32,868 nucleotides of DNA from a virus. The stretch covers positions 1-32,868 of the IMG/VR virus record IMGVR_UViG_3300025402_000044. One strand, 5' to 3'. Below are positions 16,562 to 26,209 of this stretch, one piece after another (within the stretch, counting starts at the first letter, position 1; each line of letters starts with the position of its first letter). The position numbers and the translations under genes are program-made. The notes below the pieces were generated by a model. The model was given only the letters and a program-made list of their open reading frames with translations, had not been told where the DNA came from and did no database searches.

Positions 16562-19500
16562 ATGGCTGGGTTATCAACTAATTTTAATGTTGCACCATTC
16601 TATGATGATTATGATCCAAATAATCAATACTATAGAATACTTTTCCGTCCAGGAACAGCTGTCCAGGCGAGAGAGTTAACCCAGCTTCAGACTATTCTTC
16701 AGAATCAAGTTTCTAGTTTTGGTAATAGCATATACAAGGATGGTTCTGTTATTGAAGGTTGTAACTTCACAACGTATCCTAATATGCAGCAGATTAAATT
16801 TGTTGATAGCAACAGCTCTACTCTTGATTTCACCACATTGACTTTGAATTATACTGACGTTGCTTTTGATACATCTAATAACATTGTCAATGCATCAAAT
16901 TCATTCTTGCTTGTTTCTAATACATCAGGCTTAAGAGCTTCTGTATTCAGAGCATATTATGGTGCACAGTCACAGGCTCCTTATTCTAATAGAGCATATG
17001 TACAGTATCTAAACGTAGGTAACAATAGCTCTACTACATTTAGCCAAACATCAGAACAGATTGATGTTTATAGTGGCAATCAAAGCAAACAGGGTCCTTT
17101 GAACCCAGCTAATAAGTTAGGTGTAATCTATACACTTACTTCTAACTCTACTGTTAATGCTCTTGCTACAGGTTATGGAATGCATGTTGGTCCTGGTATC
17201 ATTTACCAGAAAGGATTCTTTATTGAATCTATGCCAGACAATTTCATTATCAGCGAGCATGTTTCAAACCAAAATGGTATTGTTGTTGGTTTTGATACAT
17301 CAGAAGAAATCATTACTCCTTATGATGATACATCGTTATTTGATAATTCACAAGGAAGTTCTAACTATAGTGCACCAGGTGCATATAGATTGAAGTTGGT
17401 TCCAAGACCAGTATTCTATGATTCATCAAATACAGCTGTTTCTGTTCCTAACAACTTCCTCGTGATTGTTAAGTTTGATACAGGAACTGGTCAAGTAATC
17501 TTAAACAAGAGCACTCCACAGCTAAGCACATTAGGTGACACTATTGCTACTCAACAATTGGAAACAGCTGGTAATTTTATTGTAACACCATTTACTGTTA
17601 ACGTTGTTCCTTCTGCAAACAATGAAACTTTCTTGTATTCTATATCATCAGGCACTGCCTATGTTGATGGTTATAGAGTACAGACATTAGGCACAAGCAC
17701 CGTTGAAGTTCCAAGAGGTATCTTTACTAAATCAATTAACCAAGATGTGCTATCTCTTAGCCTTGGTAACTACTATATTGTAAATGAGGTTGCTGGTACA
17801 CCAGATGTACAAGGCCTTGAAGAAGTTATTCTTTATGATGCACCGAGAACTGCTCTTTCATTACCTCCTGTATTTCAACCAGCTGGTCGTCAGATTGGTA
17901 CTGCAAACATTAGAGCGTTTAAGTACTATCAGGGCACAAAAGGAACACCTGAGGCTCAATATAAAATGTATCTTTGCAATATCCAGTTAACTGGAAATCC
18001 TGCAAACATTAGAAGCCTATATGCTTATTCAAGCACATATGGTGCCTTCTATGCTGATATCGTTCTTGATTCGTTGAAGGGTATTGCTATTATTCAAGAA
18101 CCAACACTTAGCCTTCCAATATACGATACAGGTGTTAGTGGTTTAGATTCCTTGGTAAGCAATGCTGGAATGAATAATACATCATTCTATTATAGACCCA
18201 CTCTTCAAGCATCTCTTACTCAGACTATGACTGGTGCAACAGCAAACTTTACTGTTCCTGGTCCAGATATTTTCAGTTATGGTGATGGATTCCTTGATGA
18301 TAGTACATCATTGGATGTAAACATAACATTTGCACAAGATACTTTTACACAACCTCTAATGACTGATGGTGCAATTCCTTCATCAACTCTTATTACAGAT
18401 GGTACGGTATTAAACAATACAATTATTAATAACGGTGTAGTGCTTAACAGCACGTTAATTACAAATGGTAGTATTCCAGAAAATGTTCTTATATCTAATG
18501 CTACGATTACAAGCTACTCATTAGTTAACAATGCTGTTATTAATGCTGGTGCAACTGGTGTAATCACTGCTAATGCTGCTGTCCTAACTGGTACCTTCAC
18601 TACAACTGGTACAATTTCTGGAAATACCATTAATAGTGCCAGAGAATTTTTAGATGATATTCCAACAGCTGAAGTTTCAGCAGGTTATCACGTTATTGTT
18701 GCAAATACAACAGGTGCTACATCTTATAATAAAATTACTAGAGTTAATAGCAGTAGATCAATAACTTTGGATTCAACACCATCTGTTACTGGACCAGCAG
18801 GAACCATTAGTGTTTCTTATGATCCAACTTGGTTGTATACAACACCAACTGTAGCTTCACAAAATCAAGGACTAAGCACATACGCAAAGAGCTTAATCGT
18901 CGCTGCTAACCCTCCTTCTTCGTCTCCTACAGTAGGAACATATGTAGTTTTATCCAACACAACTGTATCGTATGGTACTACAATCACTGGCGTTGAGACT
19001 TTCACACCTGGTGCAAGTACAGCTAATGGCTTTGCCATTCATCTAGCAAACAATGCTAGTAAAAATATCGTAGGTTATTCCACTTCATACTCTGCATGGA
19101 ATATTAATCTCGTACAAGACCCAAGAGTTATTACAAGTGTGACACCATTTACATCTGGGTTGTCAGCAGGCCAGACAATTCTAATTTCTAATACCTCTTC
19201 TTCGTATTTTAATGATACAATCTCTTCAGTTGTCAACTCAACAGCATTGATTCTTACCACAGCTTCACCAGTTTATGGTGCTAGCCTTTCTGCTTCAATC
19301 AATGGTAATACAGTTGTTACTAGCCCAACTTACTTTACTCAAAACTTCCAGCAAGGTAGTTCAATAATACTTTCTAATACAACTGGTGGGTTCTCTTACA
19401 ATATTGTAAAGAGTGTCCCTTCTCCTAACTCTATTATTCTTACTGCTCCTTCTACAGTCAGTGGTAATGGTAATATCTCAGTAGGTATTAATGGAAGTAC

Positions 19501-21187
19501 TTTGACTAGCCCATCATCCTTTACCAGCACATTGGTTCAAGGTGAAGTTGTAACAGTAGCTAATAGCACTGGTGGCGTTTCTTATAGTACCATTAGTACA
19601 ATTAATAGTAGCAATTCAGTAACATTTACAACTCCACCTTCTATAAGTGGAAGCAATGGTACGATTGTATTGAAGGCTTCTTCTACAACATTGACTAGTC
19701 CAACATCATTTACTGGTTCACCAAACAATCTTCAGATTGGTCAACCTATTTTGGTTGCTAACTCATCTTCAGATTACTCAAAGCATTCATATAGCTATAT
19801 TGCCAGCATTAATAGTGCTAACTCAATTACACTACAAAGTGTGCCAGGAGCAGTAGGAACCAATATTAAGGTTGGAATCGTAGGACAAACAATCACTTCT
19901 CCTACGCAATTTACAACTCCACTAACAGTTGGTACAGTATTGTATGTTTCTAATACAACAGGAAGCACACCATTCCAAACCAAGGTTTCATCAATAAACT
20001 CTGCAAACTCAATTACAGTGGCAGATATACCTGCTGTGTTTGGTACTTCAATCGCTCTTACAACAGGTGGTTCATATCTAGTAAGTGCTTCTAACCCAAC
20101 ATTCTCTTCTACACTTTATCCTGGTGCTTCATTACAGCTTACAGATTCCACAGGTACATCTGTTCCTGTGACGATTAGTTCTACCAATGCTACATCGGTA
20201 AGCTTCGTAACTACACCAAATGTTCTTGGTAGTTCACTTACTGTCCAACAGTTCTTTAAGCAGGGTGAAGCAATTAACTTAACTGGTTCTGGAAACACAA
20301 TCAGTCAGGATAGCACCACATCAATGACAATGAACATCTGTACAGCTCTTGATGTTAACACATATAATGTATATGGACAAATTCCATTATTCAGATCTAA
20401 TGCCAATCCTACAGGCAAGGTAGTAAATAAAGGCCAATATGTAATCATTAATTGTGGTTCAAATCTTGGTGGTACTACTGGTCCTTGGGCTTTAGGTATC
20501 TCAGATGTGTTTGGTGTTGCTAACGTATATGTTGGTTCTACAGCAAACACAAACAATCCTGATTACGGTACATGGTTCAGTGTTGACAATGGCCAAAGAG
20601 ATGCTTTCTACGGCAATGCAAAATTGAGTCTACTTCCTTCTCACAATGGTGCATTGACAAATACTTCTGTGTTATTGGTTAAGTTAAATTGCTTCACACC
20701 TAACACAACTGCAACACAAGCTGGTTTCTACTCAGTAGATTCATATCCAATAGATGACGTTAATACAGCTAATCTATATGCAATTGCAACTGCTCAAATT
20801 CCAATCTATACATCAGTATCTGGCGTATCATATGATCTAAGAAACTTCATTGATACAAGACCTGTAATGGCTAACACAGCTGTAATTACAAACAATGTTA
20901 ACCTTGCTACTCAGGATCCAGCTTTAAACAATGGAACCAAAAATGGTTCATGGATATCAAGTGGGTATAACATCATCCCTGACCCAGATAGTAAGTTTAA
21001 CTATAGTGCAACATATTACCTACCTAGATTTGATAATTTAATTCTTACAAGTGGTTCACAATTTATTGCTAGAATGGGTGCTTCAGCAGAACATCCACAG
21101 CCACCTACCCTAAATAAAACAGGATTAAATCTAGCTCAGATATACGTACCACCATATCCTTCTCTAACATTCTCAGAAGCACAGTAA
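16562..21187 (+). CDS. Large DUF4815-like virion structural protein with internal repeats
   Basis: The 1541-residue N-terminus (FNVAPFYDDYDPNNQYYRILFRPGTAVQARELTQLQTILQ, then FGNSIYKDGSVIEG) is the signature of DUF4815-type virion proteins of marine T4-like phages. The middle part up to about 595 is beta-rich. Residues 601-666 are six consecutive 11-residue repeats, and residues about 855-1240 are six copies of a roughly 62-residue beta module. The C-terminal part (about 1250-1541) returns to family-like sequence ending YYLPRFDNLIL...MGASAEHPQPP and YVPPYPSLTFSEAQ. In relatives the chain normally continues with the sequence found in the next gene. A peripheral baseplate or fibre-base role is likely. 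AGGA 8 nt upstream supports the ATG. Confidence 0.78.
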   Translation: MAGLSTNFNVAPFYDDYDPNNQYYRILFRPGTAVQARELTQLQTILQNQVSSFGNSIYKDGSVIEGCNFTTYPNMQQIKFVDSNSSTLDFTTLTLNYTDVAFDTSNNIVNASNSFLLVSNTSGLRASVFRAYYGAQSQAPYSNRAYVQYLNVGNNSSTTFSQTSEQIDVYSGNQSKQGPLNPANKLGVIYTLTSNSTVNALATGYGMHVGPGIIYQKGFFIESMPDNFIISEHVSNQNGIVVGFDTSEEIITPYDDTSLFDNSQGSSNYSAPGAYRLKLVPRPVFYDSSNTAVSVPNNFLVIVKFDTGTGQVILNKSTPQLSTLGDTIATQQLETAGNFIVTPFTVNVVPSANNETFLYSISSGTAYVDGYRVQTLGTSTVEVPRGIFTKSINQDVLSLSLGNYYIVNEVAGTPDVQGLEEVILYDAPRTALSLPPVFQPAGRQIGTANIRAFKYYQGTKGTPEAQYKMYLCNIQLTGNPANIRSLYAYSSTYGAFYADIVLDSLKGIAIIQEPTLSLPIYDTGVSGLDSLVSNAGMNNTSFYYRPTLQASLTQTMTGATANFTVPGPDIFSYGDGFLDDSTSLDVNITFAQDTFTQPLMTDGAIPSSTLITDGTVLNNTIINNGVVLNSTLITNGSIPENVLISNATITSYSLVNNAVINAGATGVITANAAVLTGTFTTTGTISGNTINSAREFLDDIPTAEVSAGYHVIVANTTGATSYNKITRVNSSRSITLDSTPSVTGPAGTISVSYDPTWLYTTPTVASQNQGLSTYAKSLIVAANPPSSSPTVGTYVVLSNTTVSYGTTITGVETFTPGASTANGFAIHLANNASKNIVGYSTSYSAWNINLVQDPRVITSVTPFTSGLSAGQTILISNTSSSYFNDTISSVVNSTALILTTASPVYGASLSASINGNTVVTSPTYFTQNFQQGSSIILSNTTGGFSYNIVKSVPSPNSIILTAPSTVSGNGNISVGINGSTLTSPSSFTSTLVQGEVVTVANSTGGVSYSTISTINSSNSVTFTTPPSISGSNGTIVLKASSTTLTSPTSFTGSPNNLQIGQPILVANSSSDYSKHSYSYIASINSANSITLQSVPGAVGTNIKVGIVGQTITSPTQFTTPLTVGTVLYVSNTTGSTPFQTKVSSINSANSITVADIPAVFGTSIALTTGGSYLVSASNPTFSSTLYPGASLQLTDSTGTSVPVTISSTNATSVSFVTTPNVLGSSLTVQQFFKQGEAINLTGSGNTISQDSTTSMTMNICTALDVNTYNVYGQIPLFRSNANPTGKVVNKGQYVIINCGSNLGGTTGPWALGISDVFGVANVYVGSTANTNNPDYGTWFSVDNGQRDAFYGNAKLSLLPSHNGALTNTSVLLVKLNCFTPNTTATQAGFYSVDSYPIDDVNTANLYAIATAQIPIYTSVSGVSYDLRNFIDTRPVMANTAVITNNVNLATQDPALNNGTKNGSWISSGYNIIPDPDSKFNYSATYYLPRFDNLILTSGSQFIARMGASAEHPQPPTLNKTGLNLAQIYVPPYPSLTFSEAQ
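18362..18559 (+). repeat. Six in-register 11-residue repeats in the DUF4815-like protein
   Basis: Residues 601-666 read as TDGAIPSSTLI, TDGTVLNNTII, NNGVVLNSTLI, TNGSIPENVLI, SNATITSYSLV, NNAVINAGATG. Each repeat has two polar residues, a Gly or Ala, a hydrophobic pair and a final hydrophobic pair. This periodicity suits a beta-solenoid or a shaft-like beta structure. Confidence 0.8.
19130..20270 (+). repeat. Tandem beta modules of about 62 residues in the DUF4815-like protein
   Basis: A marker (TSP or T-P before F) recurs at residues 862, 922, 984, 1047, 1114 and 1179, giving periods of 60-67. Each unit reads roughly as TxTSPxxFT, GxxIxVSNTTG, I.SINSANSITL, PSVxGxxGxIxV. The copies have diverged, so the array is old rather than freshly duplicated. 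Confidence 0.78.
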
Positions 21188-21191
21188 TAAA

Positions 21192-22577
21192 ATGACATAC
21201 AACAGACCTGACCTAGCCGTTAAAGTAGATACTACCTCGCTAAGAGGCTATACTATGAAACAAATAGGTGGATTGGATTCTAGAATTTCTAGATTAGAGT
21301 ATTATAGTGTCTTGCAAGCATTGGATACAGATGCTACATCACTATCAATAGCCAATACACAAACAGGTATCCAAAGATTTAAGACTGGTATCTTTTCAGA
21401 TCCATTCAATGATTTTTCTTTGAGTGACATTAGTGATCCTGAATTTAGAATAGCAATTGATTCTTCTGCATCTATGGCACGTCCTAGATACACCACATCA
21501 TTATCAAGATACCAATTGGTTGCCTCACAAAGCAGCGGATACAGTTTAAGAGGAAGACTTGGTTTAGTTAATTACTCTGAAGAAAAGATGGAAGGCAATC
21601 CTACTGCTACTACATATAGAAATCCTGCAGAGGGTTATTACTCATTCATGGGTGATCTTGCTTTGAATCCTAACTATGATAATTATATTGATACAGTACA
21701 AGCAGCTCCTCAAAATATTACTGTTAATGAAGTAGATTCATTCCAAAACCTACTATCATCGGGTCTTGGTATCACTACACAGGATATTAGCACTGTTGCT
21801 GCTAAGCCTGTATTGACTGCGCACACATCAACTACTAACTACTGGTCTCAAACTTCTACCACTACTGTAAAAGATCTAGCAGTAACAGCTGCAGCAAACC
21901 CAGTATCACAAGATTTAGGTGACTTTGTTACAAATGTTACCAATCTTCCTTATATGAATTCAAGAACAATTGCAATTTATGCTACAGGTATGATGCCAGG
22001 TCACACTCTATATGGATTCTTTGACAAGGTACCAGTGTCACAATATTGTGCACCAGCATATGTAAATCCAATCTATGCAGATGAAAACGGAAACGTTGAT
22101 AGATCTAAGTGTGGCCAATTGGGTGCTGGTGGAGCACCAGCTCTTCTATTGAAGAATGGTAATTATGGTGATCCAATTGTTTCGAATATGTATGGTATGG
22201 CTTACTTAATATTTAATTTGCCTGCAGGTATGTTTAGAACAGGTGAAAGATCTTTTGTTCTTACTAACGTACAAGATTTGGCTGATACTGGTGGTATTCT
22301 TACTTCAGCAACACAGACCTATACAGCATCTGCACAATCAATTACTAGACAAAGTGATTCACTATCAATCATTCAACCTACATTTAACTGGAATACAACT
22401 ACATCTCAAACCACATCAAACTATACTACACATATCGATCCACCACCTCAAAGCGATGGTGGTAACGATGAACGTGGTGGTGGTAGTCGTGGTAGCGATG
22501 GCAATAGTTGCCAAGGTAGTGATCCTGGCAATGGTGGCATTGGTTGTGGCCAGGGTGATGGTGGTGGTGGTGACTAA
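21192..22577 (+). CDS. Virion structural protein; probable separated continuation of the DUF4815-like protein
   Basis: The 461-residue protein begins with YTMKQIGGLDSRISRLEYYSVLQALD (about residues 20-45), a short coiled-coil-like segment that in related marine phage proteins lies inside the single DUF4815 chain. The middle part is beta-rich (NLPYMNSRTIAIYATGMMPGHTLYGFFD). The last 45 residues are Gly/Asp/Ser-rich with two Cys and a PPP start, and look disordered. The gene starts 4 nt after tandem stops (TAATAA) of the 1541-residue gene and is in a different frame. This suggests gene fission. It probably works in the same complex. The exact role is unknown. Confidence 0.72.
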   Translation: MTYNRPDLAVKVDTTSLRGYTMKQIGGLDSRISRLEYYSVLQALDTDATSLSIANTQTGIQRFKTGIFSDPFNDFSLSDISDPEFRIAIDSSASMARPRYTTSLSRYQLVASQSSGYSLRGRLGLVNYSEEKMEGNPTATTYRNPAEGYYSFMGDLALNPNYDNYIDTVQAAPQNITVNEVDSFQNLLSSGLGITTQDISTVAAKPVLTAHTSTTNYWSQTSTTTVKDLAVTAAANPVSQDLGDFVTNVTNLPYMNSRTIAIYATGMMPGHTLYGFFDKVPVSQYCAPAYVNPIYADENGNVDRSKCGQLGAGGAPALLLKNGNYGDPIVSNMYGMAYLIFNLPAGMFRTGERSFVLTNVQDLADTGGILTSATQTYTASAQSITRQSDSLSIIQPTFNWNTTTSQTTSNYTTHIDPPPQSDGGNDERGGGSRGSDGNSCQGSDPGNGGIGCGQGDGGGGD

Positions 22578-22637
22578 TTGTAATAGATTTAATTACTATA
22601 CATATAAAAGAAGAAACAAGGTTTTAGGAATTAATTA

Positions 22638-24308
22638 ATGGCTGACGCATTATCACAAAATTTTTATTTAAACAACAATGCAGATTCACAAACTGTGGGT
22701 ATACCTGCAACCTACTTAACAAGTATCGGTGTGTTTTTTAAAGCTAAAAGTTCAGTATTAGGTGTTACGTTAGCTGTCGTTGCAACCAACAATGGTTATC
22801 CTGATACCAATCAAATTCTTGGTGGCGTACACTTGAATGCAAATCAAGTTACTGTTAGTGATGATTCATCAGCAGAGACAATCTTTACGTTTGTTAATCC
22901 ACTTGTATTGGATACTACTAAGTTATATTCCTTCTATGTTCTTCCTGACTCTAATAATCCTGATTATGCTTTGTGGATTTCTTCTGTTGGTGGTACAGAT
23001 ATTCTAACAGGAATTCCTGTTACATCACAACCTTATTCTGGAACCTTGTTTACATCTTCAAACCAACAAACATGGATTCCTATTGTTTCACAAAACTTTA
23101 AATTTAATCTTTATAGAGCAAAGTTTAATAATACTAATGCCAAGTTAGTGTTTAGAAATAATCCTACTGATTATCTTCAGTTAACTAGTTATCAAAGAGC
23201 CAATAGTTCTATTGGATTGGCAGTTGGTGACGTCGTGTATGCTGCTAATACTTCCAATACAGCTCAGATTCTAAGCAACACTAGCATCTATCCTTATGGT
23301 ACTGTTTCATCATTTAATGAACTTTCACAATTTGTTGAAATTAAGAATACTAATGGTTTGTTCAATACTACTACATATCCTATATTGAATTTCTTTAGAG
23401 TTAAGCAGTATAGTAATGCTTCCCTTCTCACACCTAACAATATGATTGCAACGGCTAACTTAATTTCAATAGTAGATCAACATTACCAATCTTTGGTTCC
23501 TAAGTTTACGTTGGTAGAACCATCAGGCACATCTACAAACATGGCTCATTATGGTACTGCTAATTCTGATGGGTATTATGCATATGATACTAATCAAACA
23601 GCTTCTTATGTGACAAATGAAACTAGATATGATTTAAACGATCATGAAAGAGTTATTCTTTCTTACTCCAATGAAGTTGCAATTGGTGGATATGGTGCAA
23701 ATGGATCTTCTACTATCGTAATCAATCTCCAGACAGCATCTCAATATGCTTCTCCTGTAATTGATCTTGGTACAAAGGCTGTCACTTTTATTGAAAACAA
23801 CATCAACAACTTGCTTGATAATGAATCAACAAGATATGGTGATGCATTAAACAAATATATCTCTCAAACAATTTCAATGGATATTACAGCAGAAGATTTC
23901 AAGGTGTATGTCACTGGATATAGACCAGCAGGAACAGACATTGTTGTCTATGGTAGATTTAAGAATAATCATGATGGTAATGTAATTCAATATAATCCAT
24001 GGTCTAAGATGGTAATGGATCCTTCTCAAGTATCCAAATTTAGTTCACCAAAGAACAAGACGGATTTTAATGACTATACTTACACGATGGCTGTAGGCAA
24101 TACTGTTGTAAATCAAACAATAGCTTACATGGATCCTAATGCAGATATTGGTTCAAATGCAACAGCAAATTGCTTGACTTACTATAATACTACAGGTGCA
24201 TCATTTGTTGGGTTTGATAACTTCCAAATTAAAATGGTATTGACTTCTTCAGACCAAATTAAAGTACCTACAGTTAAAACACTTGCAGCGATTGCATTGC
24301 TTCAATGA
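22638..24308 (+). CDS. Virion structural protein; probable third piece of the DUF4815-type complex
   Basis: The 556-residue protein starts with SQNFYLNNNADSQTVGIPATYLTSIGVFFKAKS and continues with NNGYPDTNQIL, FTFVNPLVLDTTKLYSFYVLP, YALWISSVGG, QPYSGTLFTSSNQQTWIP and FKFNLYRAKF. This is the order of a lectin-like beta module found at the C-terminal end of very large virion proteins in marine T4-like phages. The second half has a VTNETRYDLNDHERVILSYSNE segment and ends in a beta-rich domain. AGGA 10 nt upstream supports the ATG, and the 60-bp gap before it is the longest in this part of the operon. A surface-exposed baseplate or fibre-base role is inferred. Confidence 0.72.
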   Translation: MADALSQNFYLNNNADSQTVGIPATYLTSIGVFFKAKSSVLGVTLAVVATNNGYPDTNQILGGVHLNANQVTVSDDSSAETIFTFVNPLVLDTTKLYSFYVLPDSNNPDYALWISSVGGTDILTGIPVTSQPYSGTLFTSSNQQTWIPIVSQNFKFNLYRAKFNNTNAKLVFRNNPTDYLQLTSYQRANSSIGLAVGDVVYAANTSNTAQILSNTSIYPYGTVSSFNELSQFVEIKNTNGLFNTTTYPILNFFRVKQYSNASLLTPNNMIATANLISIVDQHYQSLVPKFTLVEPSGTSTNMAHYGTANSDGYYAYDTNQTASYVTNETRYDLNDHERVILSYSNEVAIGGYGANGSSTIVINLQTASQYASPVIDLGTKAVTFIENNINNLLDNESTRYGDALNKYISQTISMDITAEDFKVYVTGYRPAGTDIVVYGRFKNNHDGNVIQYNPWSKMVMDPSQVSKFSSPKNKTDFNDYTYTMAVGNTVVNQTIAYMDPNADIGSNATANCLTYYNTTGASFVGFDNFQIKMVLTSSDQIKVPTVKTLAAIALLQ

Positions 24309-24526
24309 GTGAAGGTAAATTTGTATTGAAGCAGAGTGGAATAGTAAATGTCGATCGACAGGCACACGATGTTTATTGGCTACAAAGAAAGAATGCTTCC
24401 AATGCAAATGACAAAGCAAACAATTCAGAACAAATAAATAATATGGTGGAACAGATTAATCAACTTAAACAAGATCAATCTGAAATTAAAGACCTCCTTC
24501 TAAAGTTATTGGAAAAAAATAAATGA
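24305..24526 (+). CDS. Small coiled-coil protein of 73 residues
   Basis: Function not recognised. It overlaps the genes on both sides through ATGA (24305-24308 and 24523-24526), so it is clearly a translated member of the operon. The N-terminal half is polar (KFVLKQSGIVNVDRQAHDVYWLQRK). Residues about 42-73 have heptad spacing of I/M/L (QINNMVEQINQLKQDQSEIKDLLLKLLEKNK), typical of a short oligomerising coiled coil. Its place directly before the fibre gene suggests a fibre linker, trimerisation plug or assembly helper. Confidence 0.72.
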   Translation: MSEGKFVLKQSGIVNVDRQAHDVYWLQRKNASNANDKANNSEQINNMVEQINQLKQDQSEIKDLLLKLLEKNK

Positions 24527-26208
24527 CTATACAAGTTTCGACAGTAAACACAGTATCAGATTCTTTTGGTCAATGGATTGCAAAAACCAACCAAGCTATC
24601 GTTGCTGTTAACAACTATAGTGTCACGGTTAATTCCAATACAGCGGTAGGCAATGCCTACATCACTGGAATGTATCATTCCAACTCATTATTTGCCAATA
24701 CAGTATTAACAGTAGGTGGATCCTCTGCTAACATAACTGTCAATGCATCATTTGTAACTGTACAATCATCACCTACTCAGAATGTTTTAATTTCTAGTGC
24801 TGGTATGGTAATTGGCAGCACTTCATATACACAGACATTAATGACCATTGGTAATACTTCTATCAGAGGATCCAATGTTTCATCTGATAGTCTTTATCTT
24901 ACAACACGAGCTGTTCTTGGTAACACGACTTTTTCAACCACAACTGCATATGCAGATAATTTAAACACTCGTGTTCTTACAGCATCAGGCAATGCCACGT
25001 TTGGTGATAATCAAGCAAACACATATGTTAGTAGAAATGGTATTATAATTTATTCACAACCACTAGGTACATGGATTGTTAATACAAATATTACTTCAAC
25101 TAGTATTTCTACAGTTGACGTTTATGCTAATAATATCCACGGCAATTTAATTGGTAGCTTTGCTGCTCCTCCTAATGGAGCTCCAATAGTATTCACTGCT
25201 AATATGCAATTTTCTGGTTTGTATAACTATTTTGACAATGGTCTTACATCCAATGGTAACGTAGAAGTATATGGTAATGATGGTGTAGCATCACATTACT
25301 TTGCCACAAGCTATTGGCCTACATCTTTCCCTGCATATCCAAGTGTTATGAAGAACTCCAACGCAGCATTCGTGTATCAAGCAAGTGATACAAGTGTCTG
25401 GTTATCAAGAAACATTGTTGATGGTAATTTAATTACATATGGTTCTTCTGCAGACGCACTACATTTAGGTACAAATGTTCTTCAATACTACACATATGTA
25501 AATGGTACAGCTGGTGTTGCTAACTTATTCACTAGACAGGTACCACTTAGCATTTCAACATCTTCTGGGTATATTTCTTCTAACAACTTCTCATTGGGCA
25601 ATACCACGTTCACATCTAACGTAACTGTATATGGTAGTTTGGGTGTTGCTGGTCTTACTAGTGGTGGTGTGACATTAAAAGCTAATACTACAGGAAGCTC
25701 TTATACTCTTACGCTTCCTTCAATTACAGGTACTGCTTCACAAGTATTGACTGCAGATGGTACTGGTAAGACATATTGGGCTGCTGTTCCTCTTCCAGGC
25801 AACTCGACAATTCAGCAATTGTATAGCTTGGGTGTTGGTACTCCTGCATCTGGTAATCTTGGTGAAATTAGAGCCACAAATAACATTACCGCATATTATA
25901 GCTCTGATGCAAGATTAAAAACAAACGTCACAAACATTGAACATGCGTTAGACAAAGTAATGTTCTTGAATGGCGTAGAGTTTGATTGGTCAGATCAATA
26001 CATTGAAGAGTGTGGTGGTGAAGATGGTTACTTTGTAAGAAAGCACGATGTTGGTGTTATTGCTCAGGAAGTTGAAGCGATCCTTCCAGAGATCGTTGCT
26101 ACGCGTGATGATGGCTTCAAAGCTGTCAAGTATGATAGATTGGTTTCATTGTTAATCGAAGCTATCAAAGAGTTGAAGCAAGAAGTTGACGAATTAAAGA
26201 AGAAGTAA
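24523..26208 (+). CDS. Tail fibre protein with C-terminal S74 self-cleaving chaperone domain
   Basis: The 561-residue protein is Asn/Thr/Ser-rich and beta-repetitive over residues 1-440, with recurring GNTTF, SNVTVYG and GNAT motifs typical of trimeric fibre shafts and tips. The last 102 residues are a Peptidase_S74 (intramolecular chaperone of endosialidase) domain. S460-S461-D462-A-R-L-K466 marks the cleavage region, followed by IEHALDKVMFLNGVEFDW, VGVIAQEVEAILPEIV, VKYDRLVSLLIEAIKELKQEVDELKK. This domain trimerises, folds the shaft and is then released by autocleavage at the conserved Ser. The final coiled coil is standard for the family. Host-receptor binding is inferred. Confidence 0.87.
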   Translation: MTIQVSTVNTVSDSFGQWIAKTNQAIVAVNNYSVTVNSNTAVGNAYITGMYHSNSLFANTVLTVGGSSANITVNASFVTVQSSPTQNVLISSAGMVIGSTSYTQTLMTIGNTSIRGSNVSSDSLYLTTRAVLGNTTFSTTTAYADNLNTRVLTASGNATFGDNQANTYVSRNGIIIYSQPLGTWIVNTNITSTSISTVDVYANNIHGNLIGSFAAPPNGAPIVFTANMQFSGLYNYFDNGLTSNGNVEVYGNDGVASHYFATSYWPTSFPAYPSVMKNSNAAFVYQASDTSVWLSRNIVDGNLITYGSSADALHLGTNVLQYYTYVNGTAGVANLFTRQVPLSISTSSGYISSNNFSLGNTTFTSNVTVYGSLGVAGLTSGGVTLKANTTGSSYTLTLPSITGTASQVLTADGTGKTYWAAVPLPGNSTIQQLYSLGVGTPASGNLGEIRATNNITAYYSSDARLKTNVTNIEHALDKVMFLNGVEFDWSDQYIEECGGEDGYFVRKHDVGVIAQEVEAILPEIVATRDDGFKAVKYDRLVSLLIEAIKELKQEVDELKKK

Positions 26209-26209
26209 A

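Noticed and set aside
21180-21195. Frameshift or sequencing error joining the 1541- and 461-residue genes
   Set aside because: Not accepted as an error because tandem stops TAATAA and a well-placed ATG give a normal gene junction. It is kept instead as probable gene fission.
22603-22610. TATAAAAG upstream of the 556-residue gene as a late promoter
   Set aside because: It matches only 6 of 8 bases, though the distance to the ATG (about 28 bp) is suitable and the 60-bp gap is unusual. Too weak to list as a feature.
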